Below, piece after piece: positions 45,340 through 54,567 of a stretch of 64,000 nt of DNA. The notes beneath the pieces are model-generated. The model was not told the DNA's origin. It saw only the letters and a list, made by a program, of their open reading frames with translations, and did no database searches. A program made the translations under genes and the position numbers. How positions within the stretch are numbered: position 1 is the first letter of the stretch; each line of letters starts with the position of its first letter. This stretch comes from Rhodopseudomonas sp. BAL398 (lineage in GTDB: Bacteria; Pseudomonadota; Alphaproteobacteria; Rhizobiales; Xanthobacteraceae), in NCBI RefSeq assembly GCF_033001325.1, contig NZ_CP133111.1:1860001-1924000 (forward strand), read 5' to 3'.

Positions 45340-45476
45340 GGCGTGCCCCAGATGCAGCGCAACGCGCCGCGCAGCGGCATGGTGCGCTGCTAAGCCGGGC
45401 CCCGGTTGAGGCGGCGCGCAAAGCGGGGTCCCGGTTCTGCGACGCAGCGCTGCGCGCTGCATCGCGCCCAGGACAC
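45340..45476 (+). repeat. diverged copy of the 16801 repeat family
   Basis: The segment shows CGTGCCCCAGATGCAGCG, GGCATGGTGCGCTGCTAAGC, GCGGGGTCCCGGTTCTGCG and CGCGCCCAGGACACG in the order seen in the tandem copies near 17 kb. Confidence 0.75.
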
Positions 45477-45529
45477 GTCGCACCAAGAAAATTTAGCCTC
45501 TACTTATCCCTGCTCGCAAAACCTCGCTT

Positions 45530-46030
45530 ATCATCCGCGTGTCCCGCCCCACTGAGGGGCGCTCGCGATCGTCACGGACGCGGGGCGGGATGCGGTGGGC
45601 GCGCGTGGCGTTCGATATCTCGGATCGCGCAGGGGCAACCTTGCGAGTGAGATCGGGCTGACGACGGCGCCAGGCGCGAACGGCCCAGCGCGGGATATCC
45701 CGGCGCATCGCCTTGCGCCATGAGGCAGAGCCGCGGCCGTCCAGGACGGCGGCGGGTCGCAAGTCCCCTGCAGTGGCCGTCACCTCAGGCTCGGCGGTCG
45801 GGGGTTTTCGCGCTTCAAGCCGTTAACACCATCGCGTGCGGAACGCCGGACGATGCCGGCGTGACCGTGGTGACTAACTCGTGTGCTTTTCACCTTGCAC
45901 ACGAGGTCGCGGACGCGTCACGCGTCCGGCGTTCCGCGCGCCCTCTTGGCAAGAGGGCGGAACGTTCACCGCAAAACCCGGGCGCGCCGCGCCGCGGGAA
46001 CGCGAAGGTGTATCCGAACTTCGCGGGCTG
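45530..46030. repeat. long family-specific intergenic repeat, decayed copy
   Basis: The segment beginning TCCCGCCCCACTGAGGGGCG and running through CACGGACGCGGGGCGGGATG to GCAAGAGGGCGGAACGTTCA resembles a long dispersed intergenic repeat that I recall from Bradyrhizobium and Rhodopseudomonas genomes. It has no credible gene. Open frames within it are by-products of GC-rich sequence. Confidence 0.55.
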
Positions 46031-46053
46031 TTTGACAATCAAATCCAACTTCG

Positions 46054-46192
46054 TGTCCCGGGCGCGGTGCAGCGCGCAGCGCTGCTCCGCAGAACCGGGA
46101 CCCCGCTTCTGCCGCCGACAACACCACCGGGGCCCCGGCTCAGCAGCGCACCACGCCGCTGCGCGGCGCGTTGCGCTGCGTCCGGAGCACGG
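46054..46192 (-). repeat. inverted copy of the 16801 repeat family
   Basis: Reading the opposite strand, the order GGACGCAGCG, GCGTGGTGCGCTGCTGAGCC, GGGGTCCCGG and CGCGCCCGGGACACG matches the repeats near 17 kb and at 45340. It lies just downstream of the outer-membrane protein gene. Confidence 0.75.
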
Positions 46193-46228
46193 ACCGGGAC
46201 CGCAACAAATGCAGGCAGCCGTGGTGGC

Positions 46229-47446
46229 CTACTCGAACCGCCATTTCGCCGTCATGAACGGGCCGTGGGTGGTGAAATTGCTCTGCAGATGTTGGGCCGT
46301 GGCGAGATAGACGCCGTTCGGCGGCAGCACCAGCGAGGTCGGCACCTGGGTCACCGCATATTCGCCGACCGCGTCGAAATACACCGCGGCCTGATAGCCG
46401 AGCTCGACCTGGAACTGGCCATAGGCGGTCGGCGCGAAATTATAGGCAGCGGCCAGTCTTGCATCGATGCTGGGGATCACCCGGGTGGCGTTGGGCGATT
46501 GCAGATATTGCACCGTCGGCTCGGCCAGCGCCGGCTTGGTCGTCAAATAATCGACGCGGCTTTGCGTGGTGCCGATCAGCGCCGCGCCGGCGACTTCGCC
46601 GGAGAAGTCGAATTGACCGAGCGCATACTGGCCCTTCACGCCGACGCGGGGACCGGCGCCGGTGAAGCGCGAATGGTTGGTGTAGGAGCTCGAGGCCGCG
46701 CCGTCGCGGCTCTCGGCGGTGCCGGTCAGGTCCTGGCCGAGCCGGGCGAATTCGACGCCGCCGAAGGCGCGCAGCTGGAAGTCGCAGTCGTTGCAGAAGG
46801 TGTGGCCGGCATCGAGCTTGACCGAGTCGAGCTGGGTCTGCACCGAGCCGCGGCCGCGCTTGTACAGCGCCGATTCCGGCCCGATCAGATAGGGCGGGCC
46901 GATCATCTGCGTCGGCGTCGCCTCAAACGAGGCGTTGGTGGTGTCGTTGAGATGCGTCCATCGCAGCGCGATGTCGTTGGCGCCGCTGAAATAACGGGCG
47001 CCGACATCGAAGCTCGGGGCGAAACCCGGCGCCAGCGACTGATTATTCCAGTGCGGCGACACCAGCGGCAGCGGATTGATCAGCGTGGCATATTCGAGAT
47101 TGCCGGCGACCGTCTGCAGGAACAGCAACGATCCGCTGACCTCGAAACCGGATCTCGCGGGGCCGGCGACGGCCAGCACCGGCGCCTTGGCGTAACCGTC
47201 GCCGCTTTGCCGCGCCGGCATCGCTTGCATATCGCCCCGCTCCAGGCGCGCCATCGCCGGCCGCAGCGCTGGCTTTGAGGCTTCGAGCCGGTTGAGCCGC
47301 GCCCGCAGCCCGGCATTTTCCCGCTCCAGAGCGTTGAGCCGCGCGGTGATCCGCTCCTCGGCAGTGGCCGCAAAGGCGACGTGGGGTATCGCCGAACACG
47401 CTAGGATCAAGCCGAACAGCACCGCAGGTCTGGTGAATCGGGTCAT
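46229..47446 (-). CDS. Lpg1974-like outer-membrane protein
   Basis: The 405-residue product has a signal peptide (PAVLFGLILACSAIPHVAFA), a coiled-coil segment (RLNALERENAGLRARLNRLE), a linker and a C-terminal beta-barrel-like region with many alternating strands and a terminal KWRFE. This layout matches the Lpg1974 family of pore-forming outer-membrane proteins. It contains one CNDC pair near 225. ATG 47446 gives MTRFTRPAVLFG. The family is annotated as porin-like. Transport function is unproven. Confidence 0.82.
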   Translation of the reverse strand: MTRFTRPAVLFGLILACSAIPHVAFAATAEERITARLNALERENAGLRARLNRLEASKPALRPAMARLERGDMQAMPARQSGDGYAKAPVLAVAGPARSGFEVSGSLLFLQTVAGNLEYATLINPLPLVSPHWNNQSLAPGFAPSFDVGARYFSGANDIALRWTHLNDTTNASFEATPTQMIGPPYLIGPESALYKRGRGSVQTQLDSVKLDAGHTFCNDCDFQLRAFGGVEFARLGQDLTGTAESRDGAASSSYTNHSRFTGAGPRVGVKGQYALGQFDFSGEVAGAALIGTTQSRVDYLTTKPALAEPTVQYLQSPNATRVIPSIDARLAAAYNFAPTAYGQFQVELGYQAAVYFDAVGEYAVTQVPTSLVLPPNGVYLATAQHLQSNFTTHGPFMTAKWRFE

Positions 47447-47628
47447 GGGCCGCACTCCCTCCGCATGAGTCGCCCGAATCATCCGGGGCTCATTGCGAGA
47501 AGCAGAGCACGTTGATGCTGCCGCGATGAGCAACATCGCTCACCGCGCGGAGTTGGGTGCCGATAGCGACATCCTTGCATCACTGGCACAACTACCAGGA
47601 CGGAGCCGTGCGCCGCTCGCCCTGCCCG

Positions 47629-48900
47629 CTATGCGTCGTTCAGGCTGCCGACCACGACCAGCTTCTTGATCTCGCCACGGCGGAACGCCTGCAGGAACTT
47701 GTTGTAGTCCTTGAACGAGATGCAGCCATTGGAATCGCCGCGCGGCCCCAGCATATAGGTGTGCGCCAGCAGCCCGTTGCGACCGAAGATGACCTGATCG
47801 CCGCCGACCGGATTTAGCCGGATCGCCGCGACGCCGTGGAACAAGGATTCGCGCATCTTCAGATTGTAGATATGCGGCGGGGTGGCGCCGCGCATCCGGA
47901 CCTTGACGTAGCGCGGATTATCCAGCTTGTCGCCGAGCCCCGAATGGGCTTCCAGCTTGGAACCGTCCGGCATGTAGACGGTCGCGGCGCTGATGTCATA
48001 GACCGCGGTGACCCGATCATCGGGCGAAGCCGTGAAGGCGCCGCTGCGCGCCGAACCGGTGAGATCACCATCGGCCGAGGCATAGGCCAGGCCAGGCGCC
48101 TCATTGTCGGATCCGCCGAACAGCTTCTCGAAGATGCTGGACTTGCGCGCCGCAGCCGATGCCATGATCGCCGCCTTGGCGCGCTCCACCAGCGCGGTGT
48201 GGCGCGGCGCGCGCGGCGTTTCCGGCAATCGCGCCAGCGACGGTCGCGCCGGCGGTACGGGCACGTTCAGGGCGAGCTGGACCGGCGCGGTCTTCGGCGC
48301 GGCCGGTTTCGGCGCGGCTTCCTTGGCGGAGGCAACTTTCGTCGGCGCGATTTTCGTCGCCGCAACATTATTGGACGCAATTTTCGTCGATGCGGCCTGC
48401 GGCGACGCCTCGGCCACCGCGCTCGGCGCCGCAGCGAGGGCCTCCGGCTGCCGGAAGCTGTCGGGCGCCATTCCCAGCGAATAATTGGAATCCATCAGGG
48501 CGAAATATTGATTCTTCTGTTTCGATTCAGCCGGCGCGGCGATCACCGCTGCGGTCTTGATCGTCACAGCCGACGCCTTCGCGGCGAGCTGCTTGCCGAG
48601 CTTGGCAAGATCCGACGCCTTGGCGGCCAGCACCACCGGCCCGCTCTTGGCGGCGTCGGCGAGCGGCGCAAAGCGCGCGGCGAAGGAGAGTCGCTCGACA
48701 TGGCGCAGCGGCGCCGGCGGCACATATTCGACGACGCCGACGCTCGGATAGATGCTGGCGGCGAACACATTCGCATACACCGTCCAGACGCAGCCCACGA
48801 CCAGCGCCGACACCGCCGCTCCGCCGATGAGGTTCCTGGAGCCGGCCTTGCGGCTTCCGCGATGATTGGGCAAATGACGCGCCCCGTGACTCACACTCAT
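47629..48900 (-). CDS. DUF2778 (Tlde1-like) L,D-transpeptidase-like protein
   Basis: The 423-residue protein starts MSVSHGARHLPNHRGSR. It has one membrane anchor (GAAVSALVVGCVWTVYANVF), a long Ala/Lys/Pro-rich linker (about 70-230), and a C-terminal DUF2778 domain with RESLFHGVAAIRLNP. The catalytic-like segment is AHTYMLGPRGDSNGCISFKD, where His and Cys match the L,D-transpeptidase-like site. The same domain occurs in type VI effector Tlde1. Here it is anchored to the inner membrane, facing the periplasm, with no secretion genes nearby, so a cell-wall role is more likely than toxin. ATG 48900 is used rather than a GTG 15 bp upstream. Confidence 0.85.
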   Translation of the reverse strand: MSVSHGARHLPNHRGSRKAGSRNLIGGAAVSALVVGCVWTVYANVFAASIYPSVGVVEYVPPAPLRHVERLSFAARFAPLADAAKSGPVVLAAKASDLAKLGKQLAAKASAVTIKTAAVIAAPAESKQKNQYFALMDSNYSLGMAPDSFRQPEALAAAPSAVAEASPQAASTKIASNNVAATKIAPTKVASAKEAAPKPAAPKTAPVQLALNVPVPPARPSLARLPETPRAPRHTALVERAKAAIMASAAARKSSIFEKLFGGSDNEAPGLAYASADGDLTGSARSGAFTASPDDRVTAVYDISAATVYMPDGSKLEAHSGLGDKLDNPRYVKVRMRGATPPHIYNLKMRESLFHGVAAIRLNPVGGDQVIFGRNGLLAHTYMLGPRGDSNGCISFKDYNKFLQAFRRGEIKKLVVVGSLNDA

Positions 48901-49137
48901 AAGCTTCGCATCCACACTGGTCCCCTCGCCTGCGGAGCTTCACGGAACGAATTTCCGTTATGCCTTTCGCAATGCAGGGCAGCGTCATTAAGGCGAGTTT
49001 TAGTTAAATGCAGATTAAGTGCGGATGGAACCCGGGCCCGTGCGAGTACCAGCCGCGCGACGCCCACAAGCGCTTGGGCTTGCAGGACAATCTTGACCGG
49101 ACCGAGGCTCCGCGCGGGAACCCAATTGCGGCGAGAA

Positions 49138-50844
49138 TTAGGTGTTTTGGACCGCGCGCATGAAATCGAAGTCGCAGCCGTCATCGGCCTGCAGGATCGT
49201 GCTGTGAAACAGCCGCGCATAGCCGCGCTCGGCCCAATCCGGGGCGGTTGGCAGCGCCAGCGCGGCGCGGCGGCGATCGAGTTCAGCTTCCGCGACCAGG
49301 AGCTCGATGCGGCGCGCGGCGACATCGAGCCGGATGCTGTCGCCATTTTCGACCAGCGCCAGCGGACCGCCGACGGCGCTTTCCGGCGTGATGTGCAGCA
49401 CGATGGTGCCGAACGCGGTGCCGCTCATCCGCGCGTCGGAGATCCGCACCATATCCTTGACGCCGGCGCGCGCCAGCTTCAGAGGGATCGGCAGATAGCC
49501 GGCCTCCGGCATCCCCGGGGCGCCCTTCGGCCCGGCATTGCGCAGCACCAGCACGTCGGAGGCTTCAACATCGAGCGCAGGATCGTCGATCCGCAACGTC
49601 ATGTCCTCGACCGAGTCAAATACGACGGCGCGGCCGGTGTGTTGCAGCAGGTTCGGCGAGGCCGCCGAATGCTTGATCACTGCGCCGCGCGGCGCCAGAT
49701 TACCGGTCAGCACTGCCATCGCGCCCTCGCCCCGGATCGGATTGTCGCGCGGGCGAATGACGTCCTGGCCCGGCACCTCCTCGGCCTTGGCCACCACCTC
49801 GCGCAATGTCACGCCGGTGATCGTCCGGGCATCGAGGTCGATCAAGTCGCCGAGCTGCGCCATCAGCTTCGGCACGCCGCCGGCGTGATGGAAATGCTCC
49901 ATGTAGTGATCGCCGGACGGCTTCAGATCGACCAGCACCGGCACCTCGCGCGACAATTGATCGAACGCGGCCAGATCGATGTGATGAATTGTGCGGCCCG
50001 CGATCGCGGTGAGATGGATCAAGCCGTTGGTCGAGCCGCCGATCGCCTGCAGCACCATTTGGGCATTGCGGAACGATGCCGGCGTCAGCAGGTCGCTCGG
50101 CTTCGGCCCCTTCGCCTTGGCCATTGCGGCCGCGACCTGGCCGCTGTGTTCGGCCGAGCGGAAACGCTCGGCATGCGGCGCCGGAATGGTGGCGCTCATC
50201 GGCAGCGACAGGCCCAGCGCCTCGGTGATGCAGGCCATCGTCGACGCGGTGCCCATCACCATGCAGGTGCCGACCGACGGCGCCAGCCGGCCGTTGACCG
50301 CCTCGATCTCGACCTCGTCGATCTCGCCGGCGCGGAATTTGCCCCATAGCCTTCGGCAATCGGTGCAGGCCCCCAGCACTTCGCCCTTGTGATGGCCGAC
50401 CACCATCGGCCCGACCGGGATCACCACGCTCGGCAGATCGGCCGACACCGCCGCCATGATCTGCGCCGGCAGCGTCTTGTCGCAGCCGCCGATCACCACC
50501 ACCGCATCCATCGGCTGGGCGCGGATCATTTCCTCGGTCTCCATCGCCATCAGATTGCGCAGATACATCGAGGTCGGATGCGCGAAGCTCTCGGCGATCG
50601 AAATGGTCGGAAACACCATCGGCAGCGCGCCATTCAGCATCACGCCGCGCTTCACCGCCTCGATGATCTGCGGCACGTTGCCGTGGCAGGGATTGTAGTC
50701 GCTGTGGGTGTTGGTGATGCCGACGATCGGCCGATTCAGCGCGTCGTCGGAATAGCCCATCGCCTTGATGAAGGCTTTGCGAAGGAACAGCGAGAAACCG
50801 GCATCGCCATAGCTGGTCAGTCCCTTGCGCAATCCATCGGCCAT
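49138..50844 (-). CDS. IlvD/Edd family dehydratase
   Basis: The 568-residue protein carries the three Fe-S Cys motifs of the family, NPCHGNVP, VIGGCDKT and VGTCMVMGTAST. It also has NGRLAPSVG, the GSTNGLIHL segment and the metal-binding GSTNGL/HHAGG region. The N-terminus MADGLRKGLTSYGDAGF is the sugar-acid-dehydratase variety rather than the IlvD type. Dehydration of a sugar acid such as arabonate or xylonate is the best guess. Branched-chain synthesis is less likely. Single gene on this strand. Confidence 0.85.
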   Translation of the reverse strand: MADGLRKGLTSYGDAGFSLFLRKAFIKAMGYSDDALNRPIVGITNTHSDYNPCHGNVPQIIEAVKRGVMLNGALPMVFPTISIAESFAHPTSMYLRNLMAMETEEMIRAQPMDAVVVIGGCDKTLPAQIMAAVSADLPSVVIPVGPMVVGHHKGEVLGACTDCRRLWGKFRAGEIDEVEIEAVNGRLAPSVGTCMVMGTASTMACITEALGLSLPMSATIPAPHAERFRSAEHSGQVAAAMAKAKGPKPSDLLTPASFRNAQMVLQAIGGSTNGLIHLTAIAGRTIHHIDLAAFDQLSREVPVLVDLKPSGDHYMEHFHHAGGVPKLMAQLGDLIDLDARTITGVTLREVVAKAEEVPGQDVIRPRDNPIRGEGAMAVLTGNLAPRGAVIKHSAASPNLLQHTGRAVVFDSVEDMTLRIDDPALDVEASDVLVLRNAGPKGAPGMPEAGYLPIPLKLARAGVKDMVRISDARMSGTAFGTIVLHITPESAVGGPLALVENGDSIRLDVAARRIELLVAEAELDRRRAALALPTAPDWAERGYARLFHSTILQADDGCDFDFMRAVQNT

Positions 50845-51047
50845 CTTGTTTCCTCACCCCAACCGCCATTGCCTGGCTCGTGCCAGAAGCGCGTTCACGC
50901 GTCTTCGACGCACTATGGCTGCGCCTGAGCCCGAAATCCACAGCCGCGAGAGGGGTATTGAGTTCAGACCCGCGCCGCAAGCGCGGCACGACGACGGCGA
51001 GCTCGTTCAGCCGAATGAGGACGAAGACGCGATCGGCCTCTCGCCGA

Positions 51048-52310
51048 TCAGGCCAACTGCCGCAGCGATTGCCGCGACGCGACGCCGTCCCTGACACAGT
51101 TGCGTCCGGACTGTTTGGCCAGATACAGGGCGCTGTCGGCCGCCTCGACCAATTCGTGCGGGTCAAGATTGGTCCCGGCTGCGGCGATGCCGACACCGAC
51201 GCTCACGGTCAGCGGCGCACTGAGCTGCGACAACGCCGCGCGGTCGATCGTTTCAACGGCCTGTCGGACCTGCTCGGCAACCGCCAGCGCGGCGGTTCTC
51301 GTCGTGGCGGGCAGGATGACCGCGAATTCCTCACCGCCATAGCGCGCCGTGAAATCATCGGACCGTCCCGCCGTTCGAATCGCTCCCGCCACGAGCTTGA
51401 GGCACTCATCGCCGGCCAGATGCCCGTATGTGTCGTTGAATTTCTTGAAATGATCGACGTCGATCAGCAGCAAAGCCAGCGGCGCCGCGGAAGCCGGCTG
51501 GCTCTGCAAAAGAAGCTTCAGTCTGTGGTCGAAATCCCGCCGGTTGCCGACGCCGGTCAAGCCGTCGGTGAGCGCGATGGTCGACAGCCGCGCGTTCACC
51601 AGCGCAAGATCCGAATTGTAACGCGTCACCTGCCCCAGCAATGCGACCCGTTGATGATTGGCCTTCAACATTTTTGTCCGCAGGGCCACCAGCTCGAATA
51701 CGAAGCCGATCTGATACCATAAATAGAGCAGCGTCAGCGGCATGGCGATCGCGATCCCGAAAGCCGTGGCGGAGATCCCGACGATTCCCAGCACGATGCT
51801 GATATGCATGATGACAACGGCCGGTATTGCATAGGCGCGCGCGCTGGCGCCCTGAATCGGCGCAGTGATCAAGGCAAAGACCGCAAATAGCGCCGGCCCC
51901 TCGGTGGTGTAGATCAGAATCGACAGGCTACTGCCCCAGCCAAGCGCCGCGATCAGGCTGGATTTCGCGCAGAGGCGAATCCAGCGGGAGACCAGCGCGT
52001 CCGATCCGCGCTCGCGAAACCGTCGCGCGAAACTGACGCGAAGACCGAGGGTCGCCAAAACGATGGCGGCGGCCGGAACGGACGCCCACGAGTTTTGCGC
52101 ATACCAATTATACCAGACGATGAGCACGATCGCGCTGGTCGTCAGGGCGTGGGCGAACGGACTGAACAGCCCATCCAGCATCTCCCACGCCTGCTCGGTG
52201 GTGGCGTAGTCCGAGCCGACCAGTCCCGCCGGCGACGACAGCACGCGGCGCATCGCGACAAATTCGGCGCGCCCATTCTCCATCAACCGACTGACGGCTG
52301 ACCACCCCAT
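51048..52310 (-). CDS. membrane-bound diguanylate cyclase
   Basis: The 420-residue protein has about six N-terminal membrane segments (for example TTSAIVLIVWYNWYA and FAVFALITAPIQGA), then a GGDEF domain from about 235. The active-site motif is RYGGEEFAVIL, and an RxxD inhibitory site (RSDD) lies five residues upstream of it, so product feedback is expected. It should make cyclic di-GMP from GTP. ATG 52310 has GAGGT upstream. No other domain is seen after the GGDEF domain. Single gene. Confidence 0.88.
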   Translation of the reverse strand: MGWSAVSRLMENGRAEFVAMRRVLSSPAGLVGSDYATTEQAWEMLDGLFSPFAHALTTSAIVLIVWYNWYAQNSWASVPAAAIVLATLGLRVSFARRFRERGSDALVSRWIRLCAKSSLIAALGWGSSLSILIYTTEGPALFAVFALITAPIQGASARAYAIPAVVIMHISIVLGIVGISATAFGIAIAMPLTLLYLWYQIGFVFELVALRTKMLKANHQRVALLGQVTRYNSDLALVNARLSTIALTDGLTGVGNRRDFDHRLKLLLQSQPASAAPLALLLIDVDHFKKFNDTYGHLAGDECLKLVAGAIRTAGRSDDFTARYGGEEFAVILPATTRTAALAVAEQVRQAVETIDRAALSQLSAPLTVSVGVGIAAAGTNLDPHELVEAADSALYLAKQSGRNCVRDGVASRQSLRQLA

Positions 52311-52490
52311 GCCCGACCTCAATCGCCCAAAGCCCGAGCCGGGATCATGCTGCGCGATGTCTAATGGAGTGGTAAGATTCCGGCACAGCTGCCGATAGTC
52401 TTAACGACGCGTTACCGGCGCGCGATGATCCACCGATGGGTGAACCGCTCGGCGCCAATGGAAAGACGGCGCGATCCGCGGTTTTGCGAG

Positions 52491-52595
52491 CTAGGCAACC
52501 AGCGAAGCGACGCAGAGCGCCACGAAAATCGCGATCGCCGCAAAGCCGATACTGAGGAATTGCCGCGCGGCGGCGTTCGACATCGGTGCGTTCAT
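52491..52595 (-). CDS. 34-residue membrane microprotein
   Basis: On the minus strand an ATG at 52595 opens a frame reading MNAPMSNAAARQFLS, then one membrane-spanning stretch IGFAAIAIFVALCVASLVA, then TAG. A GAGG site sits ten bases upstream. The frame is short, but start, ribosome site and membrane segment agree. Function unknown. Similar tiny single-span proteins occur in relatives. Confidence 0.5.
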   Translation of the reverse strand: MNAPMSNAAARQFLSIGFAAIAIFVALCVASLVA

Positions 52596-52738
52596 CACTG
52601 GCCTCGGACGGGCTTGGCATGGGTGGCCGGTTGCACAAACTCAGCCTCGGCGTCGAACGCACGCCGGATCAATCGCGCTTCTAGCCGCGCAGCCACGGGC
52701 CGGCTAGCTCGGGTGATTACGCGGCTACCAAACGCAAA

Positions 52739-52768
52739 CGCCGGAGCGGATTTGCATCCGCCCCGGCG
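52739..52768 (-). terminator. terminator of the aldehyde dehydrogenase gene
   Basis: CGCCGGAGCGGAT and ATCCGCCCCGGCG form an almost perfect 13-bp stem with a four-base loop. Read on the minus strand, T-rich TTTGCGTTTGG follows. It lies about 18 bp beyond the stop codon. Confidence 0.75.
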
Positions 52769-52785
52769 CAGCAATCATCGCAGAG

Positions 52786-54216
52786 TTAAGCGGCGTTGAA
52801 GCCGGCGATGGCCTTGACCTCGAGATATTCCTCGAAGCCGAACTGACCCCATTCGCGGCCGTTGCCGGACTGCTTGTAGCCGCCGAACGGCGCGGTGCGT
52901 TCGTTGGGGGCTCCCTGCAGATTGACGTTGCCGGCGCGGATCTGGCGGCCGACCTTGCGGGCACGCTCGACGGTGCCGGCCGAGACGTATCCGGCCAGAC
53001 CATAGGGCGTGTCGTTGGCGATCTTCACCGCCTCGGCCTCGTCCTTGGCGCCCATGATGACCAATACCGGCCCGAAGATTTCCTCGCGCGCGATGGTCAT
53101 GTTGTCGGTGACGTCGGCGAAGATCGTCGGGCGGACATAGAAGCCCTTGTTGACGCCTTCCGGCAGGCCGGGACCGCCGGCGACCAGCGTCGCGCCTTCC
53201 TCGATGCCCTTCTGGATCAGGCCCTGGATCTTGTCCCACTGGCCGCGATTGACCACCGGGCCGATCGTGGTGCCCTCGGCGCGCGGATCGCCCGCCTTGG
53301 TCTTGTCGGCGACGCCCTTGGCGATGGCGGCGACTTCCTTCATCTTCGACAGCGGCACGATCATCCGGCTCGGCGCGTTGCAGGACTGTCCGGAATTGTT
53401 GAACATGTGCATGACGCCGCCGGCGACGGCCTTTTGCAGGTCGGCGTCCTCGAGGATGACGTTCGGCGACTTGCCGCCGAGTTCCTGGCTGACGCGCTTG
53501 ACGGTCGGCGCCGCGCGCTTGGCGACGTCGATGCCGGCGCGGGTCGAGCCGGTGAAGGAGATCATGTCGATGTCGGGATGCTCGCTCATCGCGGCGCCGA
53601 CTTCCGGGCCCATGCCGTTGACCAGGTTGAACACGCCCTTCGGCACGCCGGCCTCATGCAGGATTTCGGCGAAGATCAGCGCCGAGGTCGGGGTGAACTC
53701 CGACGGCTTCAGGATCATGCAGCAGCCGGCGGCGATCGCGGGCGCGACCTTGCAGGCGATCTGGTTCAGCGGCCAGTTCCAGGGCGTGATCATGCCGACC
53801 ACGCCGACCGGCTCGCGCACCACCATCGCAGAGCCCAACGGCTCCTCGAACTGATACTTCTTCAACACCTCGAGAGTCGACATGATGTGGCCGAGACCTG
53901 CGCCGGCCTGCATCTTCTCCGCCATCGGCAATGGTGCGCCCATCTCGTCCGACACCGCGGCGCCGATGTCCTTCATCCGGGTCTTGTAGACCGCGATGAT
54001 CTTCTCCATCAGCGCGACGCGTTCCTCGCGGCTGGTCTGCGAAAACGTCTCGAAGGCGCGGCGCGCGGCGGCGACCGCCTTGTCGACATCGGCCTTGGAT
54101 CCCAACGCAACCTCATACATCGCCTCTTCGGTCGCCGGATTGACGACCGGCGTCGACTTCTTGACGACGGGATCGACCCATTCGCCATCGATGTAGAATT
54201 GCATGCGGTTGACCAT
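52786..54216 (-). CDS. aldehyde dehydrogenase family protein
   Basis: The 476-residue protein has the NAD-binding region ITPWNWPLNQIACKVAPAIA and FTGSTRAGIDVAK. The general-base Glu is in VSQELGGKSPN, the catalytic Cys in NNSGQSCNAPSRM, and the C-terminal segment is FGGYKQSGNGREWG. These are standard for the superfamily. It oxidises an aldehyde with NAD(P)+. The substrate cannot be told. ATG 54216 gives MVNRMQFYIDGEWV. The longer frame upstream is not coding. Terminator at its end. Confidence 0.93.
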   Translation of the reverse strand: MVNRMQFYIDGEWVDPVVKKSTPVVNPATEEAMYEVALGSKADVDKAVAAARRAFETFSQTSREERVALMEKIIAVYKTRMKDIGAAVSDEMGAPLPMAEKMQAGAGLGHIMSTLEVLKKYQFEEPLGSAMVVREPVGVVGMITPWNWPLNQIACKVAPAIAAGCCMILKPSEFTPTSALIFAEILHEAGVPKGVFNLVNGMGPEVGAAMSEHPDIDMISFTGSTRAGIDVAKRAAPTVKRVSQELGGKSPNVILEDADLQKAVAGGVMHMFNNSGQSCNAPSRMIVPLSKMKEVAAIAKGVADKTKAGDPRAEGTTIGPVVNRGQWDKIQGLIQKGIEEGATLVAGGPGLPEGVNKGFYVRPTIFADVTDNMTIAREEIFGPVLVIMGAKDEAEAVKIANDTPYGLAGYVSAGTVERARKVGRQIRAGNVNLQGAPNERTAPFGGYKQSGNGREWGQFGFEEYLEVKAIAGFNAA

Positions 54217-54567
54217 CGTGAACCTCTTTGATTGCGGGTGGTTTGATCTATTGAGATGGGAGACGTCGGCGAATGCAGCGTCCGGCGAGCATCCTCGCAC
54301 GAAAGCCGCAACCACGAAAGGCCGGGAACCACGCCATATGCGGGGCCGCCACACTTACATTTTCACATATAAAATCACCGCCGCGCCGGGGCAAGGCTGC
54401 CAAGCACAATTGCCCGTGTTGGTGCGCACCATCATATCGCCAGATGTGCAGCCAAGTGGCCTCGGCGGAACGCGCGCCGGCTCCATATCGCAACGCAACA
54501 CGCGCGACATGACACCACGCGTTGGCCAACTCCGACATTACTGCGACGCGGCGCAGCCGCCGCGAAG
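54217..54567. other. intergenic, no gene seen
   Basis: This 351-bp stretch lies between the aldehyde dehydrogenase start and the end of the EAL gene. It is fairly balanced in composition at 54330-54500 and holds the dehydrogenase promoter. Open frames here lack credible starts or products. Confidence 0.5.

Noticed and set aside
45881-47278. Open frame through the repeat block and the outer-membrane gene
   Set aside because: It crosses two repeat families and is antisense to a gene with a clear signal peptide and barrel.
47836-50349. 837-codon open frame across DUF2778 and dehydratase genes
   Set aside because: It spans two convincing minus-strand genes and the gap between them, and its product is His/Arg/Gly-rich.
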